From: Metellina segmentata
Taxonomy: Eukaryota; Arthropoda; Arachnida; Araneae; Tetragnathidae
Assembly: GCA_947359465.1 (NCBI GenBank)
Contig: OX375876.1
Span: 86,954,184-87,018,183 of the forward strand
DNA: 64,000 bases
Direction: 5' to 3'
The translations under genes and the position numbers were made by a program. Under the pieces are notes generated by a model. The model saw only the letters and a program-made list of their open reading frames with translations, made no database searches and had not been told where the DNA came from. Numbering within the stretch: the stretch's first letter is position 1; the number at the start of each line of letters is the position of its first letter. This document shows, one piece after another, positions 11,453 to 22,704 of this stretch.

Positions 11453-12191
11453 ATACAGTTAAATCATTTAACACAAATAAGCGATTAATTAACTTAGTGT
11501 GAATCAGTTCCAGACATATTTATTGTTTGCGAGCCAAAGTTATCCAGTACGGCTATACATTTCCCGACTATTCATTCCGTACAAAGAAGCGTTACGAAAA
11601 CTTTGTCCGAACATTATAACGTATCGAATGTTTGAACTACAGATTCTTCGGTTCTTCACGGAGGGGATCCGTCAACCCATAAAGGGTTGTGCCACTCACC
11701 TGCGATTTCCAACCGTGGGTGGGTCGAAATCCTTCAAGAACCCAATTGCCAGCTGTGGGGTAAAAACTATCGAACGTGAACGGAACACCCATTTAAGCCA
11801 TTAAAATCCTTCCAACCATGGCTAACTATATCCGCGGGCATGGGGCTCCGTCGACGCCGAGGGATCCGCAGGGGGCCCTTCCAAAATGGCTCTAATGATA
11901 GCGAAAGCACTCATCTCGACGCCTCGGGGGGTCGGGTCCGTTCCTGGGCGCTTTGTAGGGGGTGGAAGATGGCTCGCCGACTTCTGTAATCAACCTGTCC
12001 CTTTCGCTTTGCCTCCCATGTTATTAAATTGCCATTAGGATGGGCGCAGTGCCCTCGGGAGAACTGTCTTGCGGCCCCCGCAAGCCAGGGAAGGGGGGGG
12101 GGGTCAAAGGGGTTTGCGGTACAAACAACAGAGAGTGGAAGGGAGTGTTCTGGGACTAGAGGAAAGTAGAAACTATGTTGGCAACATGGGG
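11453..12191. other. Unassigned; GC-rich stretch at about 11820-12120
   Basis: The GC-rich part stands out from its AT-rich surroundings. It contains several CpG clusters, a run of ten or more G at about 12090-12102 and CATGTTATTAAATTGCCATTAGG. No coding frame has recognisable features; a 105-codon minus frame at 11911-12228 overlaps a SINE. Confidence 0.4.
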
Positions 12192-12372
12192 TAGATAGTT
12201 GAATCAGCGTCGCACTTGTGCAACACAATAAGCTATTGGCGACGCGGTCCGGGATCTATCCATTGGGAAGATCCGAGGACGACACCTCGTAGTTTTTATC
12301 TGCGATCGGATGACGAGGTCAACCTGAACTGACATCTCACACTCCAAACTTCCACACCAAAGTGCGCAGCCA
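12192..12372 (-). mobile_element. SINE-A, head-truncated
   Basis: CGTCGCACTTGTGCAACACA and GATCCGAGGACGACACCTCG, then ACTCCAAACTTCCACACCA, are in minus-strand SINE-A order. It ends where the tRNA-like head should begin. Confidence 0.8.
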
Positions 12373-12893
12373 ACACGCTCTGTCGTCTGTTTCATAGAGT
12401 TAAGATTATTTGTGAGCTTTTGGCGTTTGTTTAAACGGTAAAATAAAGTCTAGATACTGTCGCAACCCTGTTTGCATTGCTGATATCCATCTGTGCAGTG
12501 TTACTACCTCAACCAGAGCTGCTCCAGTGTCATGGGATGACTTGAAATCCAGTCTTTCGTGGACAAGATTAAAAACTATTCCTTTAATGGGTCAACCATT
12601 TTTGATCTCTTCAAGAGACGTTTCGGACACATGGATGTTTAAATTGATATTTTAAAGAATGGGAAAATTATTCACTGCATCACAACATATGACTAACTAA
12701 AAATCAGATGATTCAATTCACCTAAGATACTATACAATGCAAGTACCAATATCGAAAGATGAAATCAAGCTAGAGAATTCGAAAATGAGACTAATATCAA
12801 GTTCTCTTGAGTTACCATTATTTACTTAGAAACAATTTGCGTGCTTGCCAAATAGTTTCATCTACTGTTATAACTTTAGCATTTAGGTCTGGG

Positions 12894-13004
12894 TAATTAT
12901 TAGTTAACGTCGTACTAGAGCAACACAACTGGCTATTAACGACTGTCCGGGATCAGTCCCTTAAGGAAAAGATCCGAGGACAACACCTCGTAATTTTGAA
13001 CCAC
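12894..13004 (-). mobile_element. SINE-A, 5'-truncated, 15-bp target duplication
   Basis: Only the 3' 111 bp of the element is present, from the tail (AACGTCGTACTAGAGCAAC) to TCGTAATTTTGAACCAC. It is flanked by the perfect 15-bp direct repeat GCATTTAGGTCTGGG at 12879-12893 and 13005-13019. Confidence 0.93.
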
Positions 13005-13214
13005 GCATTTAGGTCTGGGAGCTAGGGGCATGAAACAGTTACTGTCAAGCTAAAATGTTCGTTATGATTGCTAGGCTTTAAGATAAAGTAAGGATAGCTT
13101 AAATTATATTTTTATACATTAAAAAGAAAACATGCAACTTATAATTTCTTTAATTGTGGTATATATACAGAAAAATATCCAATTACCGTGATTTAAGATT
13201 TTATTATGTTAGCA

Positions 13215-13750
13215 TTACAAATTCCAAAGAACGAATTCCGATTTAATATACGAGTTTATTGGTCAACACCAATTAGATTAACCGCCAAACAATGCCTAAA
13301 TAAAGATAAACTGCATTTTAAGGTATTTACTTTAAGGTAATACTTGACGTTGTTTTGTATTTAGCAAGCTTGATTAATATGGCCCTTATGATCCAGAAAA
13401 CACAACCAAACTTAAAAACTTGTTTTGCTTGAACATCATTACGTGGCCGAATGAGATTACCGCTCGTGCTTACAGAACAAACTTATTTTTTTCATGTTCT
13501 TTTAATATTAAAATGACAGTAAAATAATATTAATGAAGTGAGATTTTATTAAAGAGGGAATATTCAATGCAAACAAACTAGTCCGATAGCGAAAATTTTA
13601 CTTCTCGCTGCCCAAATTATCACACGCGATGCATATCTAGATTACTTTAAAATTTACTTTATCGCCGTTCGACAAGTTTGGATAGCAATCTAATTGGTGT
13701 TGACCAATCAACTATCAGATATCAATTTGGAATTCATTTTTGGAAACTTT
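13215..13750. repeat. Inverted repeat pair (dispersed repeat R6)
   Basis: ATTGGTCAACACCAATTAGA at about 13260 is repeated in inverse orientation at about 13690-13710. Both arms continue with related GAATTCC-containing sequence outward. A single arm-like copy occurs at 23815-23915 (minus) and 49120-49225 (plus), sharing AGAACGAATTCCGA and CATTTTAAGGTA with the left arm. No coding frame lies between the arms. It may be a non-autonomous DNA element; its ends and target duplication are not resolved. Confidence 0.55.
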
Positions 13751-14635
13751 TGTTAGTTGAAGTGCTCACGGAATCCTACTCCAAAAACAAGCCTAGAAAC
13801 GAACACGTACATGGAACACGTTCAGCCGTAGAATTACCACCAACTTGAAAGAAAAACCATCAGTTCTGACGACATTGAATCTGTGGCACGTATTCTAGGA
13901 GAGGAAATGCGAAAAACCACGCGCGCTCGTTCGTCAATGTCATCTTCAAAACATTAAAATTAACTCCTTTTGTGCGCACTAACTGCTGCAGTAGGAAATA
14001 ATCTCTCTCCAAATACACCCTTCTCTGCCAACCCAGCTGCCCATCATAAATGCGTTATATCATACGAATATAGCTCGGGTATAAAAATACCCCGCTGCAT
14101 TTTGAAATAACATACTGTGCTTAAGGTTACCCCGTTCAGTACCAGATTCTGTTTCAATTAGTCGCTGTAAATAAAAACGTGCGTGTTTTTCCGTTTCCTC
14201 TGAGACACAACGTGCCATGGTTTTGGTTTAAGCGCCATTGTTTGCAAGAGCGAGTGGTTTCCTTGGTAACGCTTCTTTCCTAACGCGCGCGTGGTTTTAT
14301 TTAGGACGGCCCATTACGGCAATGCTATCTGAATCCCCCTCCCCTCATCCCAGAATTGAATCCCCTCGTTGGTCGAGATATCAAATATAGGTCCATACTA
14401 AATGACGCCGGTATTGAATGCTGAAAAACGAACGCTGCTTTCGTTCGGTGTATTCAAGTCACGCTTTCAGCGTGCAACATTTTTTATTATACGTTGGGAT
14501 AAGAAAAATGGTTTATAGACACGTGTAGAGTTGAAGGTTATAAGATGGGACGCCAGAATGTCATCCCTCGAAGTATCATCACAATTAGATCTCAAATTAA
14601 CTAGAATTAAGTAACTAGCGAATCCAAATGAATCG
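13751..14635. other. No gene or repeat recognised
   Basis: Mixed-composition sequence including GCGCGCGTGG-type CpG clusters near 14285. No coding frame of note. Confidence 0.4.
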
Positions 14636-14639
14636 AATC

Positions 14640-14950
14640 AATTTCTTTTTGTCATGAAAGATCTGGATTCATCAATCGAAATTTGATGCTTGACCTTGTC
14701 TCAATTGGTTGATTGATTTGAGATTTGTGGTGCAAGATAAAAAAAACCCGGACAAACAGCGGCAAACGTAAGGGGCTAAAAAGAATTCTCCTTAAAAGCC
14801 CAATTGCTTTCTTTTTATCACGAAAGAGCTGGATTTATCAATTGAAATTTGATAAATTTGACCGCATCGTAATCGGTTGGTTCTTTTAAGTTTTGGGACG
14901 CAAAATCCACAAATGGACAAGCAAACGTTAGGCTAAAATATTATCTTTGT
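14640..14950. repeat. Diverged tandem duplication, ~165-bp unit
   Basis: Two copies (about 14640-14790 and 14805-14950) share, in order, a TCATGAAAGATCTGGAT / TCACGAAAGAGCTGGAT block, ATCAATTGAAATTTGAT-like sequence, and CAAACGTAAGGGGCTAAAA / CAAACGTTAGGCTAAAA. Divergence is moderate. Confidence 0.65.
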
Positions 14951-16085
14951 CTCAATTGAACGTTTAAAGTAATTTTTTGACATTAATAGTCATTGAATGC
15001 AAGAAGTGAAATGGACACAGAAAGTCAATAGCTCAGTCAAATAAAAGAATCAACCAAAAACAAAAAGCACCAATTACAGTCAAATGGTATGCATTACATA
15101 CTGTTGCAATTAAAATGTTGAAGGATTGGATTTTAATGATATAATTCGTGCTTATAATTAGATCTTTAATCACACAAATGGTACTTAGAAGCAGTAAATG
15201 ATAGAAATTACGGTGTCTGACATAAAATAAACATTAATTTGAAAAGTGATGACTGAGAGATACTGAATTGAAACCTCATTAATGAATTAACAGAGAGGGG
15301 ATCGACAAAAGTCGGAATTCAATTTTAAACAAAATCGACTTCTACCATGTTTTGCATATTATGTCTCAGTCTCTCAATCAGTCGCCTCTTCAAAGGAAAC
15401 TGAAAGCAAGAGTTCAGCAATGCGAACATGCTAGAGGTCGTTGAAGAGGAAAAAAAGTATCGCCTTCTTGAAACGATTCTGAAATAGTGTTCCTGTCCAG
15501 ACCCACCCCCGATATCCTAAACCTCTCATTTACGTCTGTCGGTTCACTCATGGATATCCTTCACCGTAGAGCTCAAGAAGCAACCCACCCTAAACGTCTT
15601 AAAGAGTGGGCAGTTCCGCCTGAAGAGTGGCCAACATTTCGAGCCTCATGCGCTCTTTTAAACTGACGCATGAAAGGTAGCAATCTCCGATTTAATTGGC
15701 AGTACAATCCCTTTGGTGTTTACGGATTCAAGATAACTGTCTTCGTGAAGAGCGCCTGTCAAGTGGCTGTCACAGCCCAGATCTCTTACATGCCACGGAG
15801 AGAACTTGGGTGTCTAATCCGATTTGGAGCTGACACTCCGTTCGTTTTGCAGTGGCTGTTATTTGCCCCGTGGTGTCTTTTTTGCTTTGGAGGAATTCTC
15901 TCTTCGCTGGCTGTGATTGGATTGGAAGACACACGTGACCACGGCAAAGGAACGTAATAGAGTCGTTATGGCTTGGCGACGTAAGTGAAATATAGTTCGC
16001 AGATTAACTTGTCCTCGAAGAAGTTGTTGCTAATCCAACGAAATCGGTGTGGTTTCAGGTACCGTAATTCCTTTTTTCATGATCT
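14951..16085. other. No gene or repeat recognised
   Basis: A 95-codon frame at 15670-15957 has hydrophobic stretches, but I see no family motif, splice context or polyadenylation evidence, so it is not called. Confidence 0.4.
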
Positions 16086-16097
16086 AATCTTGAAAGG

Positions 16098-16183
16098 TAA
16101 TGGTAATGGAAATTTTAGTTAACGTCGTACCAGAGCAACACAACGGGCTATTGACGACGGTCCGGGATCAGTCCCTCAAGGAA
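16098..16183 (-). mobile_element. SINE-A, 86-bp 5'-truncated copy with target duplication
   Basis: It runs from GTTAACGTCGTACCAGAGCA to GGGATCAGTCCCTCAAGG and stops abruptly. It is flanked by the perfect 12-bp repeat AATCTTGAAAGG at 16086-16097 and 16184-16195. Confidence 0.92.
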
Positions 16184-16224
16184 AATCTTGAAAGGAAGTA
16201 GCAGGTTTTCCGAAGGTATTCTGG

Positions 16225-16345
16225 TTGTTTGGCCTTTATGGCGATAGGGTCATATTTGGCCAAACTAAATAATTGGACACAGACAAGGAACATTTTACTG
16301 ACACAGAAAAGAAAAATACATCCAGTAATAAATCAAAGACTACAG
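16225..16345 (-). mobile_element. SINE-B 3' half relic
   Basis: TTTATGGCGATAGGGTCATA, then TTTGGCCAAAC, then TTTTACTGACACAGAAAAGA, matches the minus-strand SINE-B order at 18936-19078 and 21010-21160. The tRNA-like head is absent. Confidence 0.6.
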
Positions 16346-18334
16346 CGCTAATAGGTACTAATAGTAAGAGTAATATAAGTACTACATTTACAAACCCGAC
16401 TATTGTATTAATTATTCATTAATTAAAAATCTATTGCACGGTACTGTTTATGCTTTTAAAAGAAAATGCTCTAATTCTCCTTCTGAAGGAATGTGACTCT
16501 CCAAAAATTATTACCGAGAAATTTACATCTTTTGATTGCAAACCATTGTTTGCAATCCAAAGCAAACCAATTTGCAGCAAAACCATTCTTTGAAACAAAT
16601 ATCCTCCAAATATGGATGGACTGGATTCGGAAATTAACGGCACAAGGACTCCTTCTAATATGGATGCAAATCCTTTTATTTCAGGTAAATAAAAAAATTT
16701 GTTATACAAATTGCAAAAACTCAAGTATATTTAGATGTGCATCAGAGTTAATATATTTTTAAACGTGATGAAATATTTACTTGTTTTTGAGGAATGTAGG
16801 AATCGTGACATATTTCAAATATATAACTCAGTTGTTGTTTTATTTGTTTTATTTTTTTAAACTGGTCATTCACTGAAATATAGAAATTAGGAGTAAAGGG
16901 ATTATTTCTGATGAAAAAAATAATTTTTTTCTTTACGAATAAACCTTTACGCCGTGGCTGTCACTGTAGAATTATCGTATTTTACAACGTAGCAAATTTG
17001 CTCTTTAAATTACGTCATTGAATGAAGTAAAAAGCAAGAGTACAATTTTAACAAACATAATTTTTGTGTCAGGTGTAATAGTAGTGAGTGCAACAAGAAA
17101 TTTAAGGCAATAAATGCAAGTTTTTTTCAACATTTTTTGTAGCACATTTAAAGAAAATAACAACCCTTGAATTCAAAAAACGGTGCTTGCACTTAACATC
17201 AGTTTCGAACGAGATACGAAGATGATTTTAAAATATCAATATCAAATATCGACACTTCCAATCGAAACCCACTGGAACGCAAGTGCGGCGTAGAAACCAA
17301 AATCTTTTCTAACTACATTTCCAAGGCCATCTTGATGATTGAAGACCCCGGAAAAACTGGTGAAGAGAGATAAAAAAAAACAGGTACGTGGGAGGCTTAC
17401 AAAAAAAAGCAATTTTTCCCAGCTACCTGGAACAAACAAAAGCAACATGCCCTTGCCCACAATTTCCAGTCGAGGGTGTGAAGGCAGCAGAGCACGATTC
17501 TCCAAGACCGCATCCGAAAAGAACATTCACAGTCAAGACGTTTCCGCAGCCCATTAGAATGAATTTCTGCTTTGTACATTGTCAGAACCATCTTGGTTTT
17601 TTTTTTGCCTCAGCCTTTCCATTTCTTGACTTCCCACCTTTGCCCCTTTTTTCTCTCCTATTTTTTCCCGGCTCGTGTTGCTCCTCCTCCATCAAAGAAT
17701 TCATTCTTCCGATAAAATAGAATTCCAATTCAACCTCAACGACCCCTATCGACGTTATCTGGGCGACTTGTTTGCTTTACAGAGTTCACCTTTTGCAGTT
17801 ATCAGCGGTCGCCGATTAGTGCCAGGAGTAAGTGTGGGTGGAATCGCTGGGTAACATGTTTTGACGTCTGGTTTTCAAGAGCGTGTGTGTGTTTGCTTAT
17901 CGGTTACGAAACGGTAGCTGAAACATTTCGCGATTTCTTTTCAATGCCCCCCTCTCGCCATCGCGACAGGACGTAAACTGTTTGGGCTGCTGTTCCTTAT
18001 CGCTGCTGCCGAGGATGATGAAAAAGAAAGAGGATAATTGCTCTTTGTTTCCGAGGGGGAATTATTGGTGCTTCAAGGGCCAGTTTGTTTTTCGTTAGGG
18101 TGCATCGTTGGAATGGATGTCAGCAGTGACCTTGAAGATGGCGGGAGGGGAATCGCTAAGCCGCAACGGCAATTGCTGTTTGCTGTGCAGAAAATATTGG
18201 AATCGTGGATGGACCTTAACGGGTACTTCGGGCCGCTGTAAGAGCATTAAAATTTCATAACGACATTTTTTTTTTGCACACATGTTGGTTGTTTCAAGGA
18301 TTTTTTGAGCATAGGTTATATTTTTGGCAGAGCT
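16346..18334. other. No gene or repeat recognised
   Basis: Overlapping short frames on both strands at 16.4-16.8 and 17.2-17.7 kb shadow one another and show no domain. The 17.6-18.2 kb part is richer in GC than its surroundings. Confidence 0.4.
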
Positions 18335-18935
18335 GCGCCAAACATAAGACTGTTAAGTAACTGTAAAAAGGCTCGTTGGTACTATTGGGGTTTCATGACT
18401 CAAGAGCCATATTTGGCCATGTTGCGCCAGACACAAAACGCAGTAAAAAGGTGCATTGGGACTTTTGGGGTTTTTTGACTGAAGAGCCATATTTGGCCAT
18501 GGTGCGCCAGACACAAGACTCGGTAAAAAGGTTCGTTGGGACTTTTGGGGTTTTATGACACAAGAGCCATATTTGGCTATGTTGCGCCAGACATAAGACG
18601 CAGTAAAAAGGTGCATTAGGACTTTTGGGGTTTTTTGACTCAAGAGCCATATTTGGCCATGGTGCGCCAGACACAAGACTCGGTAAAAAGGTTCGTTCGG
18701 ACTTTTGGGGGTTTTATGACACAAGAGCCATATTTGGCCATGGTGCGCCAGACATAAGACGCAGTAAAAAGGTGCATTAGGACTTTTGGGGTTTTTTGAC
18801 TCAAGAGCCATATTTGGCCATGGTGCGCCAGACACAAAACTCAGTAAAAAGGTTCGTTGGTACTTTTGGGGTTTTATGACTCAAGAGCCATATTTGGCCA
18901 TGGTGCGCCAGACACAAGACGCACAGTATTAAGTT
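18335..18935 (-). repeat. 80-bp tandem array with 160-bp two-unit order
   Basis: AGAGCCATATTTGG recurs at 18403, 18483, 18563, 18643, 18724, 18804 and 18884, an almost exact 80-bp step. Units alternate between type A (ATGAC..., CGCAGTAAAAAGGTGCATT) and type B (TTTGACT..., CTCGGTAAAAAGGTTCGTT), so the true period is a 160-bp pair. The array is continuous on its right side with the SINE-B head at 18936-19078, and its unit is the GGCCAAATATGGCTC 3' module of that SINE. Antisense frames of up to 160 codons through it are repeat artefacts. Confidence 0.95.
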
Positions 18936-19078
18936 ATATATACACGTAATGAAATCTTTACTGACACGGAAGAAATACACCCAGGGAGGAGTGCACCTGA
19001 CGGGAATGTAACCTGCTCCGCCTTCAACTCGAAGGTTGCTAGCGCAGTGGATATACTCACTGAGCCACGACGGCCCCT
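18936..19078 (-). mobile_element. SINE-B head and body
   Basis: On the minus strand it starts GGGGCCGTCGTGGCTCAGTG (box A-like TGGCTCAGTGAGTA), with a box B-like GGTTACATTCC about 40 bp on. It then has CCTGGGTGTATTTCTTCCGT and GTCAGTAAAGATTTC. The same body is found at 21010-21160 and 16225-16345. The head is tRNA-derived in layout, but its acceptor ends do not pair, so it is not a tRNA gene. Confidence 0.75.
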
Positions 19079-19099
19079 GTAAAAAGAAAGGACGGAAAA

Positions 19100-19215
19100 T
19101 GGGGTCGTGACCCCATGTTTACCAGAGGCAGTAAATTCCATGAGAAATGACGAGATTAGTCCGATACCTCGAATTCGTGTGAAGCATATACACATTTTTG
19201 TACGGGAGAGGTGCT
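19100..19215 (-). mobile_element. SINE-C body relic
   Basis: CCCCATGTTTACCAGAGGCA, AGTAAATTCCATG and GAATTCGTGTGAAGCATATA follow the order seen at 305-795. The tRNA-like end is lost. Confidence 0.5.
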
Positions 19216-19439
19216 TTTCGCTTAAGGTATTAGTTTTTGAATTTGAAAACATCACGGGAAACCTTAGAATGTGCTCTTTCTTGCGGTATAATTATTTTTA
19301 AAATTGGTTCATAAATAAATTCGATAGGATGAAAAGTATAATTTCGTGATAGTTTACAAATTCTTCTTCGCGAAGATCAAACGTCAAACGGCCTTGATGA
19401 AACTCGCTGTGAGGTTTCGCCATCGCAGGAGATTGACTT

Positions 19440-19536
19440 TGCGATAGGAGTGTTGGTTTGCGAAACAAACCAAATGAGATTGCGTAGCATTATCCGGGGG
19501 TTAGTGAGCGGATGCGAGTATTCGGTGGAGCCCCCT
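19440..19536 (-). mobile_element. End of GC-rich terminal-inverted-repeat family
   Basis: Minus-strand TAGGGGGCTCCACCG, then CTCACTAACCCCCGG, then TTTGGTTTGTTTCGCAAACC, matches the left end at 24045-24120, including the short hairpins. The partner end is not found. Confidence 0.55.
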
Positions 19537-20239
19537 ATTACATCAAAGATGTATTCAATTTATTACGTTGCTAAAATTTTTAGGGAAACCTTTTTTTTTA
19601 TATCTAGGATGAATTTTACAAATGATTCTAAATGATTAGAAAAAATCTACTTGCAGTTATCTGAATCGGTTGGTCGGTACGCGACTTGGGTGAATATATT
19701 GCAACGTGTCACTGTGGGAAAATGTTACCAACAAGAGTGATTGGGTTTTTATGTTGCAAGCAGGGTCGTCCATGATGTGTTTTGGGCTTGCACACATAGT
19801 CGAAAAAATAGAGGCGGCCGAAAGAGACAAGCGCAATATTCCTCCGGCTTTTAATTAACACGTCCAGCAATAAATTTTCCCTGCGTTAGTTTAATACTTA
19901 TGTGTTCCTTTTAGATTCTATTAGTGATTGTAAGATATACTTATGAATTGGCATACTTTGTTGTTTGCATTAGAATACTCAAAAAGAACTCAGAGACAGA
20001 TGAATTCAGTAGGAGACCCCGGGAAATTATTTTGGGATTTCAAAGCTAACAAAAACATCAGCTTAAACTAGTTTAGTAAAAATATTTCGTAAATGCCAGT
20101 TAAAACATGCGTCAGTACCTGAAAAACATTTTAAAAAATCGTGAAATCCAAAGCTCATTGAACATTACATTTAGGGAATCGAGAGACTGAGCCATCCAAA
20201 ATTATTTTCTGAATGAAGGGCTTTCTTTTGGAAAATAAA

Positions 20240-20330
20240 ATGGTTGGATTGGACACCATAGGCGGACACTGTTTCACCTGTGCGACTTTCAGCTATACAG
20301 TCCACCTTAAAGTGGAATTACATGGGTTAG
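20240..20330 (+). repeat. Dispersed repeat R3
   Basis: TTGGATTGGACACCATAGGCGG, then TTTCACCTGTG and CTTTCAGCTATACAGTC, matches copies at 27677-27768 (plus) and 37239-37380 (minus). Its class is unknown. Confidence 0.6.
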
Positions 20331-20411
20331 GGGTGGGGGCGAAGTACACTCTATATACCTAAATAAATTTGACAAATAGAATACACAAAGGACATAAGAC
20401 AAGTGATGGTA

Positions 20412-20680
20412 TACATTATGACTATGAAAAATACACTATGACTATGAAAAATACACTATGACTATGAAAAATACACTATGACTATGAAAAATACACTATG
20501 ACTATGAAAAATACACTATGACTATGAAAAATACACTATGACTGAAAAATACACTATGACTATGAAAAATACACTATGACTATGAAAAATACACTATGAC
20601 TATGAAAAATACACTATGACTATGAAAAATACACTATGACTATGAAAAATACACTATGACTATGAAAAATACACTATGAC
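20412..20680. repeat. 20-bp minisatellite
   Basis: About 13 near-perfect units of ACTATGAAAAATACACTATG in tandem. One unit near 20537 has lost three bases. The high identity suggests recent expansion. Confidence 0.97.
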
Positions 20681-21009
20681 ATAAGAAAAGGATTGCAAAA
20701 TTTATTGGTTTAAGAATTATTGTAAAATATGGAATAAATGAAGTTACTAAAAAAAAGCTCGGTTTTGTAACTTTTGATTTCACAGCTCTCTTGTTGGTGA
20801 TCTGAGGAACTCCAGCACTTAAGAATTTTGTAGTGGCATTCTGTTCTTGGCAGTATTTAAGCAGCAATGACTAGTTTTGTAATGAAGGTAAAATGTCAGA
20901 ATTGTGAGATCAATCAAAAAGTAGTTTAAGTAGAGGGGGATTTGATGGGGATTGACATTGACAGCCAACATTACAAGAACAGTCATAGACACCACGCACT
21001 GTGTTTTCC

Positions 21010-21160
21010 CACCAAGTAAAATGGGTTTTCACACAAGGAAAGTTGTACTGACATAGAAAAGAAATATACCCAGGGTAATTACAAGAATCAAGCCTGCGCT
21101 TCCAACTGCCCAGACTGATATTCCATTGGGCAAACCCACTGAGGCATCCCCTTAAACAAA
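21010..21160 (-). mobile_element. SINE-B copy, head and body
   Basis: The minus strand reads GGGGATGCCTCAGTGGGTTT, then a degenerate box B region, then CCTGGGTATATTTCTTTTC and TGTCAGTACAACTTTCCTTG. It lacks the GGCCAAATATGGC module next to it, so it is 3'-truncated or decayed. Confidence 0.65.
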
Positions 21161-21695
21161 GGTGAAACCTATAAGGTGCATGTTATTTTCAGTTTGAATA
21201 ATGGACACTGAATTTAACTTTTGAATTAAATAAATTTCAGTCCTAAGTCTATGATATTGTATTTGATGAAATCCGAAGAACAGTATGCTGTCTTGCAATT
21301 ACACCCCTTCTTCAAATTACTATCTGAACAATACGTTATTAAATTCACAAACTTCCCTTGAACTAGTTTATTAATATGATTTAATCACTAAGCTCAACAA
21401 TTAAAATGTAACCTTTTCACTAGTTTTCATCTTTACAAAATGTTTCAACCGGCCCCTAAAGCGAAAAGTCCTTGTAACACCTAGAAACATTGACGTCGAT
21501 ACCTGCAATTCTTTTTTCCTTTCACCTTTCCATTTCTTTACCCTTTTAATGTTTTGTTTACCTTGGAAACCACTGTGTAGCAAAACAAGCCACCTACGCT
21601 CCAGACTCTCCGACAGGTATTCTCCCTGCTACCGTTGCGAAAACAAAAACTATCGAACGGAAGTGAAGTGGGAGAAAGAAAGATGGATTCCCACA

Positions 21696-21714
21696 TGACG
21701 TCACTGTGACGTCA
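21696..21714. promoter_or_regulatory. Two CRE palindromes 11 bp apart
   Basis: TGACGTCA occurs at 21696-21703 and again at 21707-21714. This perfect octamer is the known binding site of CREB/ATF bZIP factors. Two copies spaced by about one helical turn would be an unusual chance event. No adjacent gene was found, so function is inferred only. Confidence 0.35.
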
Positions 21715-22002
21715 AAAGGCAACCGGGATTTTCTCCGCTCTCATGCAAAAAGGTTTTTCAAGCTTTATTTTCTTCATTCCATGTGAATGCCCGGGCATTT
21801 GAGTTTATTTCCCCCCTACCCAGCATTGCACGGAGAGTGGAGTTATTCTATAGCCAACCTATTGCTTCATAAGATTAAGGACATGCCAAAACAAACTGTC
21901 TATTGATGGCATTAGGAGTTGACGGGACGACAAAGTAGCTACTTCGGGAGTTTCGGTGTTCTGCGAAAAGAGAAACCACTCGAGTAACATGTAGCGTCTA
22001 TC

Positions 22003-22327
22003 GTAATGGTAATTTTAGTTAACGTCGTACTAGAGCAACACAGCGGGCTATTGACGACCGTCCGGGATCAGTCCCTTAAGGGAAAGACCCAATGACAACA
22101 CCTCGTAATTATGAACCACGGTCAGATGACGAAGCAACACCTGAGCTGCCACCCCACTCTCCAAACTTCCACACCAACCCAACGTGAGTACTTTCGGCCA
22201 CGACATATTTAAGGTGCACCAGCCGCCTCTATACCATACTCTCACCATACGCTAACAAACATCCGGATCCAGATTCGAACCAGGAACCTGCCGATCCAGA
22301 GGCTAACACCTTAACCACTATACCGGT
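22003..22327 (-). mobile_element. SINE-A, full-length, T1 head, 13-bp target duplication
   Basis: From the right: T1 head (ACCGGTATAGTGGTTAAGG-type box A, box B TGGTTCGAATCTGG), shared body, then tail AGTACGACGTTAAC with ATTACC at the left. The flanks carry the perfect repeat TGTAGCGTCTATC at 21990-22002 and 22328-22340. Two open frames on the minus strand (66 and 76 codons) are translations of this element. Confidence 0.95.
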
Positions 22328-22704
22328 TGTAGCGTCTATCAACCAATCAAAGTTGCCACACCTTGAGCGGCTGTTTGCTATGGAAACTGAGGTGTCACAA
22401 ATAGTAATTGGCCCAGGAACTACTACGTAATCAGTCATCGCTTTGTCAAAGTGTATCACATTTCAACTGCGGTCACAACTAAACAAACAAGCAAATGTAT
22501 GGCGTACCTGCCTAACTGTAAGAGAAAAAAATTCCTAGACTTTTAAGACATGAAAACGAACGCGCGCTGTCCGCTAAAAGAAAAATGTCTAAAATAAATT
22601 ACAAAAATGAATAATTAATTAATGGCACTCAATTAGGCAATGAGAAAGCTATTCAAAACAAAGTAACTCTGCCCTCAACTTTTCGATGCTTGGGGAGTTT
22701 GAAC

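Noticed and set aside
15670..15957. 95-codon frame with hydrophobic stretches
   Set aside because: No family motif, transcript signal or repeat support; likely chance.
18353..18835. 160-codon and shorter antisense frames with repeated MSGAPWPNMAL-like blocks
   Set aside because: They are translations of the 80-bp tandem array; the internal protein repeat mirrors the DNA unit and changes frame between units.
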